64,000 nucleotides of DNA from Triticum aestivum. Its lineage: Eukaryota; Streptophyta; Magnoliopsida; Poales; Poaceae. Numbering within the stretch: the stretch's first letter is position 1; the number at the start of each line of letters is the position of its first letter. A model generated the notes under the pieces. It made no database searches. It saw nothing but the letters and a program-made list of their open reading frames with translations, and was not told the origin of the DNA. A program made the position numbers and the translations under genes. The DNA lies in NCBI RefSeq assembly GCF_018294505.1, contig NC_057807.1, forward strand, positions 134,011,295 to 134,075,294, given 5' to 3'. Below, piece by piece: positions 1-10,726 of the stretch.

Positions 1-1819
1 AGTGGTTTGACAACACAAACCTTAGTTTTGATGATCTTCAGCTCCCAATTGGCATCAGCGTCGCCTTCCAAGGTGCCATTGCTCCTGAGCTGGCTCTGGC
101 TCAGAAAATTGTTGAACTGAAGAACAAAATTGACTATGAGAAAGCCCAGTTCAAGAAGCACGTGGCCAAGCTCAGTGTGGCTGATGTTCAAAACTTCAAG
201 CTAATGTTGCATGACCTCAAGGAGGCATTTCGCAATAAACGTGAAGAAGCCAAAGGTTCACGCGAGCGAATGAAAAACCTCGCTACCAAATGTGTTCAAG
301 CTTACAATGAAGCTAAGAAGCGCAAGGCACTTGGGCGTTCTGGCATAGACCCCAAGCTGGCTGCCAAGAAGAAGAAGCCTGCTGTGGCACAAGCTGAAGC
401 ATCAGGGCGGGAAGTACCTCGCATTGTCCTCCCTGCTAGTATGACATGCTCGAAGCCTAAGGTCCCCACAGTGGCTTCGGAACTGAAGAAAACAAGGGCA
501 GCTGAAGCCGAAGCCAGAAAGCGCAAGTCCAAGAATACCACTGACGATGCTCCACCGACCAAGAAGAGAAAGACTAAGAAGAAAGATTGGGCTGCTCCCA
601 CAGAGCCCCTCATTGTCGAGCCCATCTCTTTTTCTCGTCCTGCATCCAAACACCAAGAGCGTCAGTTAATAGTTCACGAGCCTGCTTCCACAGAGGCTCC
701 TGAAGCTGACGAAGTTCCAGCTGTTGACTCCATCACAGCTGAAGACATTGGTCCCCAAGACAATGTAGATGATGATGAAGTCCTTCCTCAGATCGAGCGC
801 CAAATGGTATCATCGCCTATTCTCACGAACAACAAACTCATTAGCATTGGTCATCCTTTGACGCCAATCACTCAAGAAGCTTCATGGGCTGATCACCCAC
901 AACAAGAAACTCCTAGTCGAAGCTCACCAAGTACTCCCCCACCTCAAGTCACCTATCCGGTACTTGATGATGACGACTATGTGGTCCAGCCAACTCCCTC
1001 TCCAAAAGCGTCACCCACATTTCGCAGGCTTCGCAAAGGACAAAGGCCACAAGGCGCTCCATTGAGCGTTCCAGAAGGAGAAGTGCAAGACAACTCAGTT
1101 TCACAACAAGTGGTTCCTGAAGCCACTCCCACTGTGAACGTCTCTGAATCTGAAGCCAAAGTTGCTGAAGATACACCGGCTGCATCAGCCGCAGAACAAC
1201 AAGAAACCCATGAAGAAGAAGAAGAAGAACGTGTTGCCACACCCCCTACCAACCAAGAAGATGTTCTTGAGGAGAACGTGTCTGTGCCCGACCCTCCAGC
1301 TACTCAAGTGGAGGTTAAAAATACTAAGGCGGCCACCAACAACACTACTGAAGCCAATGACGTTGTCATGGCTGAAGCTAATGTGGCGCCTGCAGTAAAC
1401 ACGGTGTCTGAAGCCAATGATGCACCTGCAACCAATGTGTAGCCTGAAGCCCTTGTCAATGCCACTACTCCTGTACCGCCACCAAGGCCACACACCATTG
1501 AGCAAGCATTTTATCAAGGCGAGCTTGTCACTATCAGATGGCCCATTCTGGTTCCTCCGCCTGCTCCCGGACCTCAATTTGATTATCATGTGGAGCACAG
1601 GCCTCAGGTTCAGAAGCCAAAACCAAGGCTAATGGCTTCATAACACATAACACTTTCTTTGATAGAGCCAAGAACCCATAATCCAAGCCAAGAATATCAT
1701 CTGATCGGTTCTGGAGTTATCAGCAGCGCAGTTACTATTCGTGCATACTATACAATCAGGGGCGCATCTTTCCCCATATGCGTCTGGACTGCGAAGCCAT
1801 TGCGGGCCTGCCTTTCTTA
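1..1819 (+). pseudogene. 5' part of a split TE-type reading frame
   Basis: The frame is open from the left edge (codon phase from base 3) to a TAG at 1440-1442. It remains protein-like in the same frame to a TAA at 1641-1643. The signal then moves to the next frame, crosses a TAA at 1679-1681 and runs to base 1819 (ending in residues RLDCEAIAGLPFL). The product is rich in Lys/Arg clusters (KKRKTKKK), followed by a Pro/Glu/Ala/Val-rich acidic middle and a better-ordered C-terminal domain. The C-terminal domain resumes in frame at 53762, after the inserted CACTA. The pattern resembles the large hypothetical proteins of Triticeae retroelements; I do not recognise an enzymatic motif. The true start lies left of the window. 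Two stops and one frameshift make it a pseudogene. Confidence 0.6.
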
Positions 1820-1853
1820 CACTACAAAAAAAAGACACATTCGTGACATTTTA
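1820..1853 (+). repeat. Left terminal inverted repeat of the CACTA element
   Basis: Begins CACTACAAAAAAAAG and aligns with the inverse of 53734-53761 over about 28 bases, with a few mismatches, ending near CGTGA. It is followed by subterminal TTCTATGACAA-like motifs at about 1895-1970. Confidence 0.8.
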
Positions 1854-2167
1854 GGCTGAACGATTTTTTTTTCTGTCATACATATGACACTTCTATGACA
1901 ATAATTGTGACAGAACCTGGTATCATCATAGATGTGGTGGGCTCCTACTTCTATGACAAAAAATCATGATAAAAAATGGGCTTTTCGTCTTGGGCGGGTC
2001 GGAGACGCAACTGCATGACATTCTTTGGGTCGTCCAGGACAGAAAAAACCATGGTAGAAGCGAGGGGGAGGAAAATTTCGGGGAGTTCCCGGTTACGGTG
2101 GGAGGTCGCGGGCCGAGCGATGCGCGTTTCTCTCGTACATGTACGTGCGTGTGTGCGAGGCGTTGGC

Positions 2168-2328
2168 TCTAACTGAACCTGAGCGAGGTGTTGGCCTCTA
2201 ACTGAACCTGAGCGATTGCACTGCAGGCTACGCGTTACTGAACCCGAGCGATCGATTGATGGCTATTAACTGAACCCGATCGAGCGATTCCTTCGCTACT
2301 GCTGCTAACTGAAGCCGATCGATTGGAT
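2168..2328 (+). repeat. Tandem array, TAACTGAACC units
   Basis: Five degenerate units of about 30-45 bp, each built on (T)AACTGAACCYGAGCGA. It is the first of six adjacent arrays in the left subterminal region of the CACTA. Reading frames across it are spurious. Confidence 0.6.
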
Positions 2329-2660
2329 GAACAGTGAGCGTTGCACGGGGGGGGGGGGGGGGGTTGGATGAACAGTGAGCGGTGGCATTGCCTCTGGATG
2401 AACAGGACCCCGTGGTGTGGAGGGCTGGATGAATAGTAGACGGTGGAGGGGTGGTTGAATAGGACCCCGTGGTGTGGAGGGCTGGATGAACAGTAGACGG
2501 TGGAGGGGTGCCCATGGAGGGGTGGTTGAACAGGAGCCGGTGGAGTAGCGCGCGGTGGAGGCTGGATGAATAGGAGACCGTGGAGGCTGGAGGAGGTCGA
2601 CGGTGGCCCGTGGAGGCTGGAGGAGGTCGACGGTGGAGATGAATAGTATCCCGTGGAGTC
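2326..2660 (+). repeat. Tandem array, GGATGAACAG units with a poly-G tract
   Basis: About nine variable units of 26-40 bp, most starting GGATGAACAG or GGTTGAATAG and ending in GTGGAGGG(C)T. A run of about 18 G interrupts the first unit near 2347-2363. Minus-strand open frames across this array are only low-complexity Pro/His/Ser strings. Confidence 0.65.
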
Positions 2661-2664
2661 CTGT

Positions 2665-3000
2665 TTTGCGGTACACCACACCCCTCCCAATGAACAGGAC
2701 CCCCGTTTCGACCGTAGCGCTCCAAACACAAGTCCGTTTCCTCCATTTTGTGGTACGCCACACCCCTCCGATCAACAGGACCCCCGTTTCGACTGTAGGA
2801 CGTCCGTTTCGTCCGTTTTGCGGTACGCCACACCCCTCCCGATCAACTGGACCCCCGTTTCGACCGTAGGAGGTCCGTTTCCTCCGTTTTGCGGTACGCC
2901 AGACCCTTCCCGATCAACAGGACTCCGTTTCGAACGTGGCCGGTCGAACACAAGGCCGTTTCCTCCGTTTTGTAGTACGCCAGGCCTCGTTTCCATCGCC
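2665..3000 (+). repeat. Tandem array, 71-83-bp units
   Basis: Five copies of a unit containing GCGGTACGCCACACCCC and CCCCCGTTTCGACCGTA. Successive GGTACGCCA sites lie near 2668, 2751, 2822, 2893 and 2974, so spacing is 71-83 bp. Confidence 0.75.
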
Positions 3001-3031
3001 TGTTCCGTCCAAGCCGGTTAGCTCCCACGCG

Positions 3032-3147
3032 TTCCGTTGCCTCCCGATGAACACGACGCATTCCGTTGTCTCCCCATGAACACGACGCATTCCGTTGCCT
3101 CCCCATGAACATGACGCGTTCCGTTGCCTCCCCATGAACACGAGCCC
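3032..3147 (+). repeat. Tandem array, 29-bp units, four copies
   Basis: TTCCGTTGCCTCCCCATGAA recurs at 3032, 3061, 3090 and 3119 with an exact 29-bp period and few substitutions. Confidence 0.85.
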
Positions 3148-3261
3148 TTGCCATACGTATGCGCGAGTAGGCGTTCGAGACCCTGCCCGTATGTACACAT
3201 ACGTGGCCGTATTTTCTTTCTTGCACCCTGGCTGCTATACGTACGTGTACATGCTATGTGC

Positions 3262-3349
3262 GCGCCTCTACTACGACACGTGTGCGCCTCTACTACGACA
3301 CGTGTGCGCCTCTACTACGACACGTGCGCGCCTCTACATCGACCAGTAT
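3262..3349 (+). repeat. Tandem array, 22-bp units, four copies
   Basis: GCGCCTCTACTACGACACGT recurs at 3262, 3284, 3306 and 3328 with an exact 22-bp period. Confidence 0.85.
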
Positions 3350-3393
3350 GTACGTACACGTTCGCGACCAGGATGACAACGCTACGTACGCTT

Positions 3394-3860
3394 CGACCAG
3401 GTGGGTCCCGACTGTCAGGCACTTCCTTGCCTACGAAGATGTAGCTGGTGGGTCCCAGCAGTCATGGGGGCGAATCGTTTTTTTTTTGCCTGGACACACT
3501 TCCTTGCATGCGAAGGTGTAGCTGCTGGGTCCCAGCAGTCAGGGGGGGGGGGGGGGCGAATCGTTTTTTTTTGCCCGGACGCACTTCCTTGCGTGCGAAG
3601 GTGTAGCTGGTGGGTCCCAGCAGTCGGGGGGCAAATTGTTTTTTTTCCGGATGCACTTCCTTGCGTGCGAGATGTAGCTGGTGGGTCCCAGCAGTCAGGG
3701 GGCGAATCTTTTTTTCCCGGACACACTTCCTTGCGTGCGAAGATGTATCTCGTGGGTCCCAGCAGTCAGGGGGAAAATCATTTTTTTTGCGAAATACGGT
3801 GGCCCGTCCGGTGGGTCCCCGCTGTCAGGTGGAGGAATAATTATTTTGCGCGTAATAAGG
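3394..3860 (+). repeat. Tandem array, 70-86-bp units with variable homopolymers
   Basis: Six to seven copies built around GTGGGTCCCAGCAGTCAGGG, then a G/T homopolymer, then CACTTCCTTGCGTGCGA. GTAGCTGGTGGG-like starts fall at 3441, 3517, 3603, 3673 and 3744. Unit length differs mainly through the poly-G and poly-T tracts. A degraded related unit follows at 3858-3905 and another at about 5785-5835. Confidence 0.75.
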
Positions 3861-5333
3861 AGGCACTTCCTTACGGCTGCCGTGGACCCAGCTGTCAGCC
3901 TCTCCACGTACAGCCCACGTCTGATGGAAGTCGTTCCTTGACCATGTTGACCACGCCGCGCTGAGAGCACCACGGCGGTGGACGACGGTGAGGCCTAGGA
4001 AGGGGACGACGCGGAGCCGGGGAAGACGCGACAGTGGATGCACACGCGGAGAGGGGTACAAGGGTTCACTAGTTCGGCAGCGCTCCCATCGCTGCAGAAT
4101 AACAGGGGGTGTGGGTGAGTGGAGGGATGGCCTGGCCAGCGGTGGGAGTAGTAGGGGGGTGAGGCCTCCGCGACAGCATAGCCGGCCACGGGAGGCAGGA
4201 GCAGGCGGCACGACCGGCGCTGCTTTGGGCGGCTGGAGCAAGAAGACCAGAGGTTGAAGAAGCACGACGGCCGTTGGATGGACATCGTACGATCACTGCA
4301 GCTAGAATCGTTTATATTGACTAAGTTGACAAAGCCCTTGGTACGTCAACTTAGTAGGCCCACAGGCCAGCTTCCGAAACAGTGCGCCCCAGATGTCAGG
4401 GGGAGGAATCATTTTTTGGGCGGGTGAAGCTAGAATATCCGAGATTGAAGAAGAAGCACGGCATCCGTTGGATGGACATCCAACGGCCACTGCTGCTAGA
4501 ACCGTGTGTTGACTATAAGTTGACAAAGCCTTGCATACACGTCAACTTTGTTTTTTTAGGGGACGCGTCAACTTAGTAAGGCCAGAAGTGTGTGGCAGAG
4601 AACTTATAGCCCATCTGAGATTTGTAAGAATGTGTAGCCCATTTTTGAATTCTAATGGAATTTACTACAGCCCATTTACAGTTTGTTAAAAGTACAACCC
4701 ATTTCAACCAACCGTTCAAAACAGAATTCAATACAATTTCACACATTTTGTTGGGATCCGAATATTTTTATCCCAAAATTTCTAGTCATATTAAATACAA
4801 TTTCAATATAAATTTATATTACGTAAAAATCCAGCAAAACATTGCGCTCGCAACAATTAATGAAATTAAAATTTTCAATATCCAAAAATAATATTTTATA
4901 AAGTAATCACTTTTTGGTGCATTTTTTATATTTACTACCCAGTTTTTATAATTACATCCCATTTATTATTTCTTAAAGTCCATTTTCATGTTAAGCCTAA
5001 TGCATCCCTCCTAGAAAAGATTTGCAGCCCAGCGGGGCGGAGAATAACAACTTGACCTTGCCTGGGTATTCCTAAAAAAAGTATAGCTGGGCTAGGCATT
5101 TTCAGCTTGAAAAAAATTAATATCTGGGCTGGATATCTGGCCTAGGCTAGCGGGCCACAGCCCACCCAGTTAATACGTGTAGCGATGTTTTCGTTGTTGT
5201 TCAGAGGAGAAAAATTAATATCTGGGCACATCGAAAAGCTCTGCAGTGCTCACATCTCAAAAGCACAAATACTGCTCGAGCTGCTTGGTCCCAGTTGTCG
5301 GCCGCTTCTTGTGCAATTCTCTCATTTATTGAC
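3861..5333. other. Non-coding left-arm stretch with an internal duplication and repeated AGCCCA motifs
   Basis: No convincing gene. A block at about 4247-4365 is repeated at about 4435-4550, sharing CCGTTGGATGGACATC and AGTTGACAAAGCC. From about 4600 to 5170 the DNA turns AT-rich and AGCCCA/GCCCAT/GGGCT motifs recur (near 4609, 4637, 4671, 5027, 5161). These are the inverse of the GGGCC-type motifs that fill the right end of the same transposon. Confidence 0.5.
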
Positions 5334-5661
5334 TACTCCCTCCTTTCCGGTTTACAATGCTCAATTCAAAAATCTCACCAATCAAGGTAGATGGAGAGTG
5401 GTGGAATACTTTTTGTAGTTTTGCAAAAGCACCTAATTAATGCTCTTGTTATCCTCAAAAAATTATGTTTATCAATGCATTAATTGCAATGCATGCATGC
5501 ATAAAGTACATGCATTGGTCAATTTTCTCTTAATACTTGCATGCAATGATTTAATGCACCTTGGAATCTGAACATGTGATGGAAAACAACCAAATTGAGC
5601 CTTATAAAATGGAAAAACTAAAATTTTGATATAAGCCATATAAACCGGAAAGGAGGGAGTA
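5334..5661. mobile_element. Stowaway (Mariner) MITE, 328 bp
   Basis: Near-perfect terminal inverted repeats: TACTCCCTCCTTTCCGGTT at the left and the inverse, ACCGGAAAGGAGGGAGTA, at the right, with the TA target duplication as the outermost bases. No coding content. Confidence 0.9.
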
Positions 5662-5726
5662 CATAGGTTGACAATGGTGTGGGACCGTGATGTCAGGAAA
5701 CCAGGAGGAAGCAAAATAAACTATAG

Positions 5727-5727
<1 letters not shown>

Positions 5728-5781
<54 letters not shown>
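5728..5781. repeat. (TA)n microsatellite
   Basis: Uninterrupted AT dinucleotide run of about 54 bp. Confidence 0.95.
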
Positions 5782-5784
<3 letters not shown>

Positions 5785-6050
5785 AGGAGGCACTTGCGTA
5801 CTTGAGGCTATAGACCTGGTGGGTCCCCATTGTCATCCTATCCAAGTAAAGTCATCTCCTCGCCCGCGCACGCTTTCCGCCCAAAATAGTCAGCGCGGGC
5901 CACCCCGCTTCCCGGTGCAGGCGATTGCTCCGCCTTCAAACGACACAAGTGTCGTCCGTTCATCCATCTGCCACACACATTAATGATACGCGGTTGCCGA
6001 GGCGGCTACTCTGGCGCCACACGTCCGTCCCTCCGCCCGCCCACCATTGC

Positions 6051-6058
6051 TATATAAA
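6051..6058 (+). promoter_or_regulatory. TATA box of the 6131 gene
   Basis: TATATAAA in GC-rich upstream DNA, 73 bp before the ATG and followed by a C/T-rich leader. A block similar to the upstream DNA at 5850-5900 (CGCGCACGCTTTCCGCCC) recurs at about 41035-41075 in the other arm. Confidence 0.7.
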
Positions 6059-6130
6059 CTGCTACGCCGGCCATAGCCGCAGTCATCCGCATCCGTTCCC
6101 TTTCTCTTGTCCACACCACTACTACCCACC

Positions 6131-6676
6131 ATGGCTTCCTCGCGCTCCAGAGCTCTTCGGGATGGGCGGACGACGGACCACAAGGAGATGGCAGCCATTG
6201 CTGCCAACCGGCTAGCCGGCAGGCAGTCGGAGGACGACGACGTCCCAATGGAGAAAATGGTAGTCGACGATCTGGTGCCAACCCCCTCCTCCGCGCCATC
6301 CTCGCCGGTGCATTGCACCATGACCATCGGCGAGGCCCATGCCCAATATATGGATAGGGTGAGGCAGATGCGTGAGGAGCAGTTCCGGGAGGCGCAAGCC
6401 GACGCCACCTACAACCACCATCTCCTCCAGGAGCACCTGCAGGCGGAGGAGCATGTCGCCACGGAGCGGGCGGAGCAGGAGGCGCTACTCGACTCGTACC
6501 ACTCCGCCCGCAAGGGCCGCCTCGAGCGCTGGCGGTACCGCATGCGGGTGGCGGAGGCTGCAGCCGCCTACAAAGAGGCTAGCAAAGAGGGCGATGAAGC
6601 GGGCGAGGCGCTGTTGGGCGAGACCGAGGACAAGGCAGAGGACAATGCCGGCTCCGACGAGTCCCCACTCCGTTAG
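6131..6676 (+). CDS. Small coiled-coil protein carried by the CACTA, unknown function
   Basis: 181 codons from the ATG after CCCACC, the first ATG below the TATA box, to a TAG. The product begins MASSRSRALRDG. A charged, Glu/Arg/Gln/Ala-rich helical stretch from about residue 65 to 155 is probably a coiled coil; the C terminus is acidic. I see no catalytic motif, signal peptide or membrane segment. GC content and codon choice are much higher than in the flanking AT-rich DNA. The last 15 codons form the first unit of the 49-bp minisatellite that follows. DNA around 7310-7420 resembles a plant 3' UTR. It could be a transposon accessory gene or a captured host gene fragment; the intact frame, TATA box and leader support real expression at some stage. 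Confidence 0.6.
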   Translation: MASSRSRALRDGRTTDHKEMAAIAANRLAGRQSEDDDVPMEKMVVDDLVPTPSSAPSSPVHCTMTIGEAHAQYMDRVRQMREEQFREAQADATYNHHLLQEHLQAEEHVATERAEQEALLDSYHSARKGRLERWRYRMRVAEAAAAYKEASKEGDEAGEALLGETEDKAEDNAGSDESPLR

Positions 6677-6975
6677 CGTCAACGAGGCCCTGCTTCACCG
6701 AGGCCCCGCGGCGCCAACAACGAGGCAGAGGACACTGCCGGCTCCGCCGAGGCCCCGCGGCCCCAACAACGAGGCAGAGGACACCGTCGGCTCCGCTGAG
6801 GCCCCGCCCCACCAACAACGAGGCAGAGGACATCACCGGCTCAACCGAGGCCCCACCCTGCTGGCAACGTGGGGGAGGATTTCCACCGCTCCGCTAAGGC
6901 GCCGCCCGCCGGCAACGAGACAGAGGACATCGCCGGCTCCGCCAAGGCCCCGCCCCGCTGCCAACGAGGCCACGC
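6633..6975 (+). repeat. 49-bp minisatellite overlapping the 3' end of the 6131 gene
   Basis: GGCAGAGGACAYYGCCGGCTC recurs at 6633, 6724, 6773, 6822, about 6871 and 6920, so the period is 49 bp with one degenerate unit near 6680. A 49-bp period shifts the reading frame in each unit, so no single long protein repeat results. The first unit carries the end of the upstream coding region and its TAG. Confidence 0.8.
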
Positions 6976-7497
6976 CACACAGAAAACGAGGAAGAGTAGA
7001 ACACGGTAGGTCGCTGCCGCTCGGGTCCAAGTAAGGCCACCGTTGCTACCCTCCAGTTGAAGCCAAGCTAGGCGGGTTGACTATTGACGTCCGGTTAGCT
7101 TCTTGGCGGCGACGTGGAGTCGGAGAGTTGTGCTGGAGAAGAATGCTGCTTCTACTTAACTACTGTGCAGTTGGCTGACTAACACGTGGGACCAACATGC
7201 CACATGTCAGTTACGCAACTGCACCCGCAGTTAAGTCACTGAAGCTTCCGTTCGGCTCAGCGGGACACAGGTGGGTAGCTTTGGTTAATTAATTATACCT
7301 CCAGCGCACCCCTTTTTAGTTGAAGAATGTATGAAATGTAATGAAATCTGGCATGTTTATATGAAATCCGACCATGTATGAATGAATTTATTTCAAATAG
7401 TTTGAATTCCTGTATCACTGGCATTGGATGAACATGCAAAACATACGTACTAGCATTATTCCCAGGGTGATCACCTCGTTTGCAGCAGTTTCACATG
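6976..7497 (+). other. Probable 3' flank / UTR of the 6131 unit
   Basis: No gene. The end of the minisatellite is followed by mixed-composition DNA, then ATGAAATGTAATGAAAT and TTTATTTCAAATAG near 7330-7400, which looks like a plant 3' UTR/poly(A) region. No definite signal was assigned. Confidence 0.3.
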
Positions 7498-7627
7498 TAC
7501 TCCCTCCGGTCCTTTCTAGTCTGCATACAAGTTTTGTCTATAGTCAAAGTATCTCTACTTTGACCAATCTTATACAAAAAAGTATGCACTTTCACAATGT
7601 GCAAAGTAAAAAGGAACAGAAGGAGTA
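7498..7627. mobile_element. Stowaway MITE, 130 bp
   Basis: Ends are TACTCCCTCCGGTCCTTT and the inverse AAAGGAACAGAAGGAGTA, with TA at both borders. Non-coding. Confidence 0.85.
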
Positions 7628-7983
7628 CAAAGAGTTTGAGCAGATTTTTAGCGTTTCTGTACATTGCAATCAAACACACAGGCCTGGCAATTCATAGAGA
7701 ACATTCAAAACAATCGATGCTTATGCATCTCAGCGACTCACATGTCAGAGGCAATATTTACTTCACAACTAAAGAATAAAGAAAAAATTGATCGACGCTG
7801 CTGACAGCAAAGGGCGTCCCATTCGAAAATATCAAACGCAATCTTGCTAAAATCAATGAGCAAAATTTGACAAGGTTGTCCCATTCCAAAATATCAAATG
7901 CCTACGATTGTGGAATGGGCAGGGTTTGCCATCAGTTAGTACATTGACATGGCACCTCGTGCTAAATAAACTAGCTGCTCTTT

Positions 7984-9470
7984 TTGTGTAGTTCCACCAA
8001 AATCAACCAAATTCGCGCGTAGCTTGTATGATTTCGCCCTTATATGTTGCAACGCCTTGAACTTATGGGCACCTCCTTTCTTGTGGTGGAAATGAATGAT
8101 TCGATGTATTCATGAACATTTTGTGCAGTTCCCATTGAAATCAAGCTGAGCACCCCTGTCTGCACAAATACAAAAAAGTGATTAGTATAAAGCAAACTGC
8201 ACTATGAATTGACAGTTTCAACAGGCACATACATGGTCCATGTAGAGCACACTTTTAGAAAAATGGAACTCACCAGAAAGAATCCTAGAACAACATTGTA
8301 CTCGTGCATCACAGCAAAAAAATGGAGATTTGTCAGTCCTTCTGAGCTGAAGTTAGTTTGGTCTTGTGGGGAGTAATGTAACCATCCTTCAACTGCTCCT
8401 TTTGATGAGAAGATAGACAGGGCTTCTTCATTCTAGCATAATCGGAACTAGTCACTTCACGTACTCCATATTATTCTTCAGAGGAAGATGATCCTGTTGT
8501 GCAAAGACAAGAGGACTACTAAATGCTAGCATCCCTGTTTGCTCGAAAAAAAGGAAAGGAAATATTTAAAACAGCACAGATGAAGCACTTCTCAAGGACA
8601 ATACCACTTTTTCATAACAGTATCTAAACAGTAGCACAACACCAATAGAGATGACAAAGCTCAATCATATGGATGAAATTAGTGGGCGAGTACCAACCTT
8701 TGTCAGGAGGCTGATTGTGTAGACCATACAGATGAAGCAGTTCTCTGGAACCATCTGTTGCTATCTACGGGGGCGGCCATGTTTACTATATACTCCTCGA
8801 TTAGTTTAATGTTACCAACATCTTCTTTTGCAGTTCCACTAAAATATATGGTATCTTCAAAGAAGATCCCTGTTTGCACAAGTATAGATAATTACGTATG
8901 GCATCAAATCAGTGGCAAAACAATTGCTCGTTCCAGCCATAGCAATAAATTAAGATGCAAAACTATATCATTACTTGTGTCATCACAGTTCCAGTGCATC
9001 ATTACAGCACCGGGAGTTGATATTTGTTGTCTTCCGCTTGTTCTTCCCCTTCATCACTTGGTTCAATAACAGACAAGCTTTGCCTTCAATGTAAGATTTG
9101 GCATGTCAATTAGGGAGCACATGTATAGTACTAAACTTAATTTTCTGAAGAAAGTGGCAAAATACAGGACAGCAGTTGTGAAATATCCTTATCTTACCTC
9201 AATGGGATATTACAGTGCACATACAGATTGGAAGTCTTTTCTCCATTTGTGCAGTTCACTAAAATCAAGCAACATTATCGTACAAGTAGCACAACATATG
9301 AAAGCACACTGCAGAATCATGTGAAAGAAGGCTAGTACCGACCTCTCATGATGCAGAATTCAAACAACTCACAAGAAGAAGATCTGAACCAAATTCGCCT
9401 TAACGGATAGGAAGTAAGATCTCCTCTTGTGCAGTTCCACTAAGATCAAGCAATCAAGCAACATTGTCGT
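7984..9470 (-). other. Repeated exon-like modules of a minus-strand transcription unit
   Basis: Read on the minus strand, a module like GGATGCTCATCTTGATTTTAG followed by TGGAACTGCACAAAA recurs. Sites are near 9468-9425, 9280-9246, 8870-8826, 8548-8517 (partial), 8154-8122 and 8012-7984. Several copies are preceded by a splice-acceptor-like TTTGCACAG/TTTGCAAACAG. A further copy is in the right arm at 42600-42565. The translated copies (e.g. VLSLISMGTAQN) do not match a protein I know. The likeliest reading is an ancestral gene with duplicated exons, now decayed, whose first exons are at 43130 and/or 40148. No complete frame survives. Confidence 0.4.
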
Positions 9471-9806
9471 TGTGACATTTTGGTTGAACTGCACAAAACA
9501 CTCTTAAAACAAAAGTGTTTTGTGCAGTGCAACAAAAGGTCACAATGGCAACGAGGTGAAGTAGATAACCCTGTTTACACAGAGGTGCAAAGGAAATAAT
9601 TAGTGGTCAATAACGGTGGATGATACAGAAGCCAACAAAAAGAAGCATCTACCTTATCTAAATGGGAAAGAAAGCAAGACAGTAGCATTTCTCAAACGGT
9701 GGCATTGATTAATATTAACATAGAGATTATACTAACAATAAAATTCGTTAAACATGTAATTTGCTTTTAACTGTGGCATTGCATCAATTTTCCAGCGGCA
9801 TTATTA
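9471..9806. other. No recognisable gene
   Basis: AT-rich DNA with one more degenerate CCCTGTTTACACAG segment at about 9570. It probably belongs to the introns of the minus-strand unit. Confidence 0.3.
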
Positions 9807-10117
9807 GAGGGTGTTTGTTTACAGGGACATTTTGGTGTAGGGACTAAAAAAACTCCGTGTCAGTGCCATCTAAACAAAACAGGAGGGACTTTTAGGGACT
9901 AAAAGTGGGCATTTGGGACTAAAGAAAGAAGACCCTGAGGGAGTCTTTTTGGGACCTTTTCCAATAGTTGCCCCTGCCACGCATCGCACCTTGTTTCTAT
10001 CAGTTCATTACTAGGGGTAACATGGTCTTTTAGCATGTCATTTAATAACCTCTAGTCCATGTTTAGTCCCTGGAACCAAGCAGGTAGGGACTAGGGAGTT
10101 TTTAACCAAACAGGGCC
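9807..10117. mobile_element. Harbinger/Tourist-like MITE, 311 bp
   Basis: Imperfect terminal inverted repeats (GAGGGTGTTTGTTTACA left; AACCAAACAGGGCC right) are flanked by TTA on both sides. Internal GGGACTAAAA stretches are typical of grass Tourist-like MITEs. Confidence 0.75.
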
Positions 10118-10198
10118 TTAGATTAATAACAGCTAATGAGTTGCACGGGACAGTGGACACACCAGCACCATGTGCATCTACCGATGTACTGTGGTCAT

Positions 10199-10679
10199 TG
10201 AGGGAGTCCTGGATTAGGGGGTATCTGGACAGCCGAACTATATACATCGTCCGGACTATTAAAGCGTGAAGACACAAGACTCAAGACTCCGTCCCGTGTC
10301 CGTATGGGACTCCCCTTGGCATGGAAGGCAAGCTTGTCGATCTGGATATTATGTTTCCTTCCTTGTAACCAACTCCATGTAAACCCTAGCCCTCTCCGGT
10401 GTTTATATAAATAGGAGAGGTTGGTCCTTAGAAGGCCGATCACAATTACAATCATACCATCATAGGCTAGCTCTTAGGGTTTAGCCTCTACGATCTCGTG
10501 GTAGATCTACTCTTGTACTACCCATATCTTCAATATTAATCAAGCAGGAAGTAGGGTTTTACCTCCATCGAGAGGGCCCGAACTTGGGTAAACATTGTGT
10601 CCCTTGCTTCATGTTACCATCAGCCTAGACGCACAGATCGGGACCCCCTACCCAAGATCCGCCGGTTTTGACACCGACA
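10199..10679 (+). repeat. 5' LTR of element A
   Basis: 481 bp, TG...CA ends. TATA box TATATAAAT at 10404-10412. Same family as the LTRs of elements D and E. Confidence 0.9.
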
Positions 10680-10726
10680 TTGGTGCTTTCATTAAGAGTT
10701 CCTCTGTGTCGTCGCTGCAAGGCTCG

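Noticed and set aside
2228..2833. Minus-strand frames of 150-200 codons across the left tandem arrays
   Set aside because: All three minus frames are open over the same repeats, and the products are Pro/Ser/His/Thr repeats.
3032..3349. CRISPR-like array of short regular repeats
   Set aside because: Units are contiguous tandem repeats without unique spacers, in plant repeat DNA.
3401..3964. 187-codon plus-strand frame over the 70-86-bp array
   Set aside because: It follows the repeat units and changes register with homopolymer length; no domain and no promoter.
10680..10700. Met-tRNA primer site for element A
   Set aside because: The sequence after the LTR is TTGGTGCTTTCATT, conserved in D, and does not match the initiator Met-tRNA end seen for B and C. 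Which tRNA primes it is unresolved.
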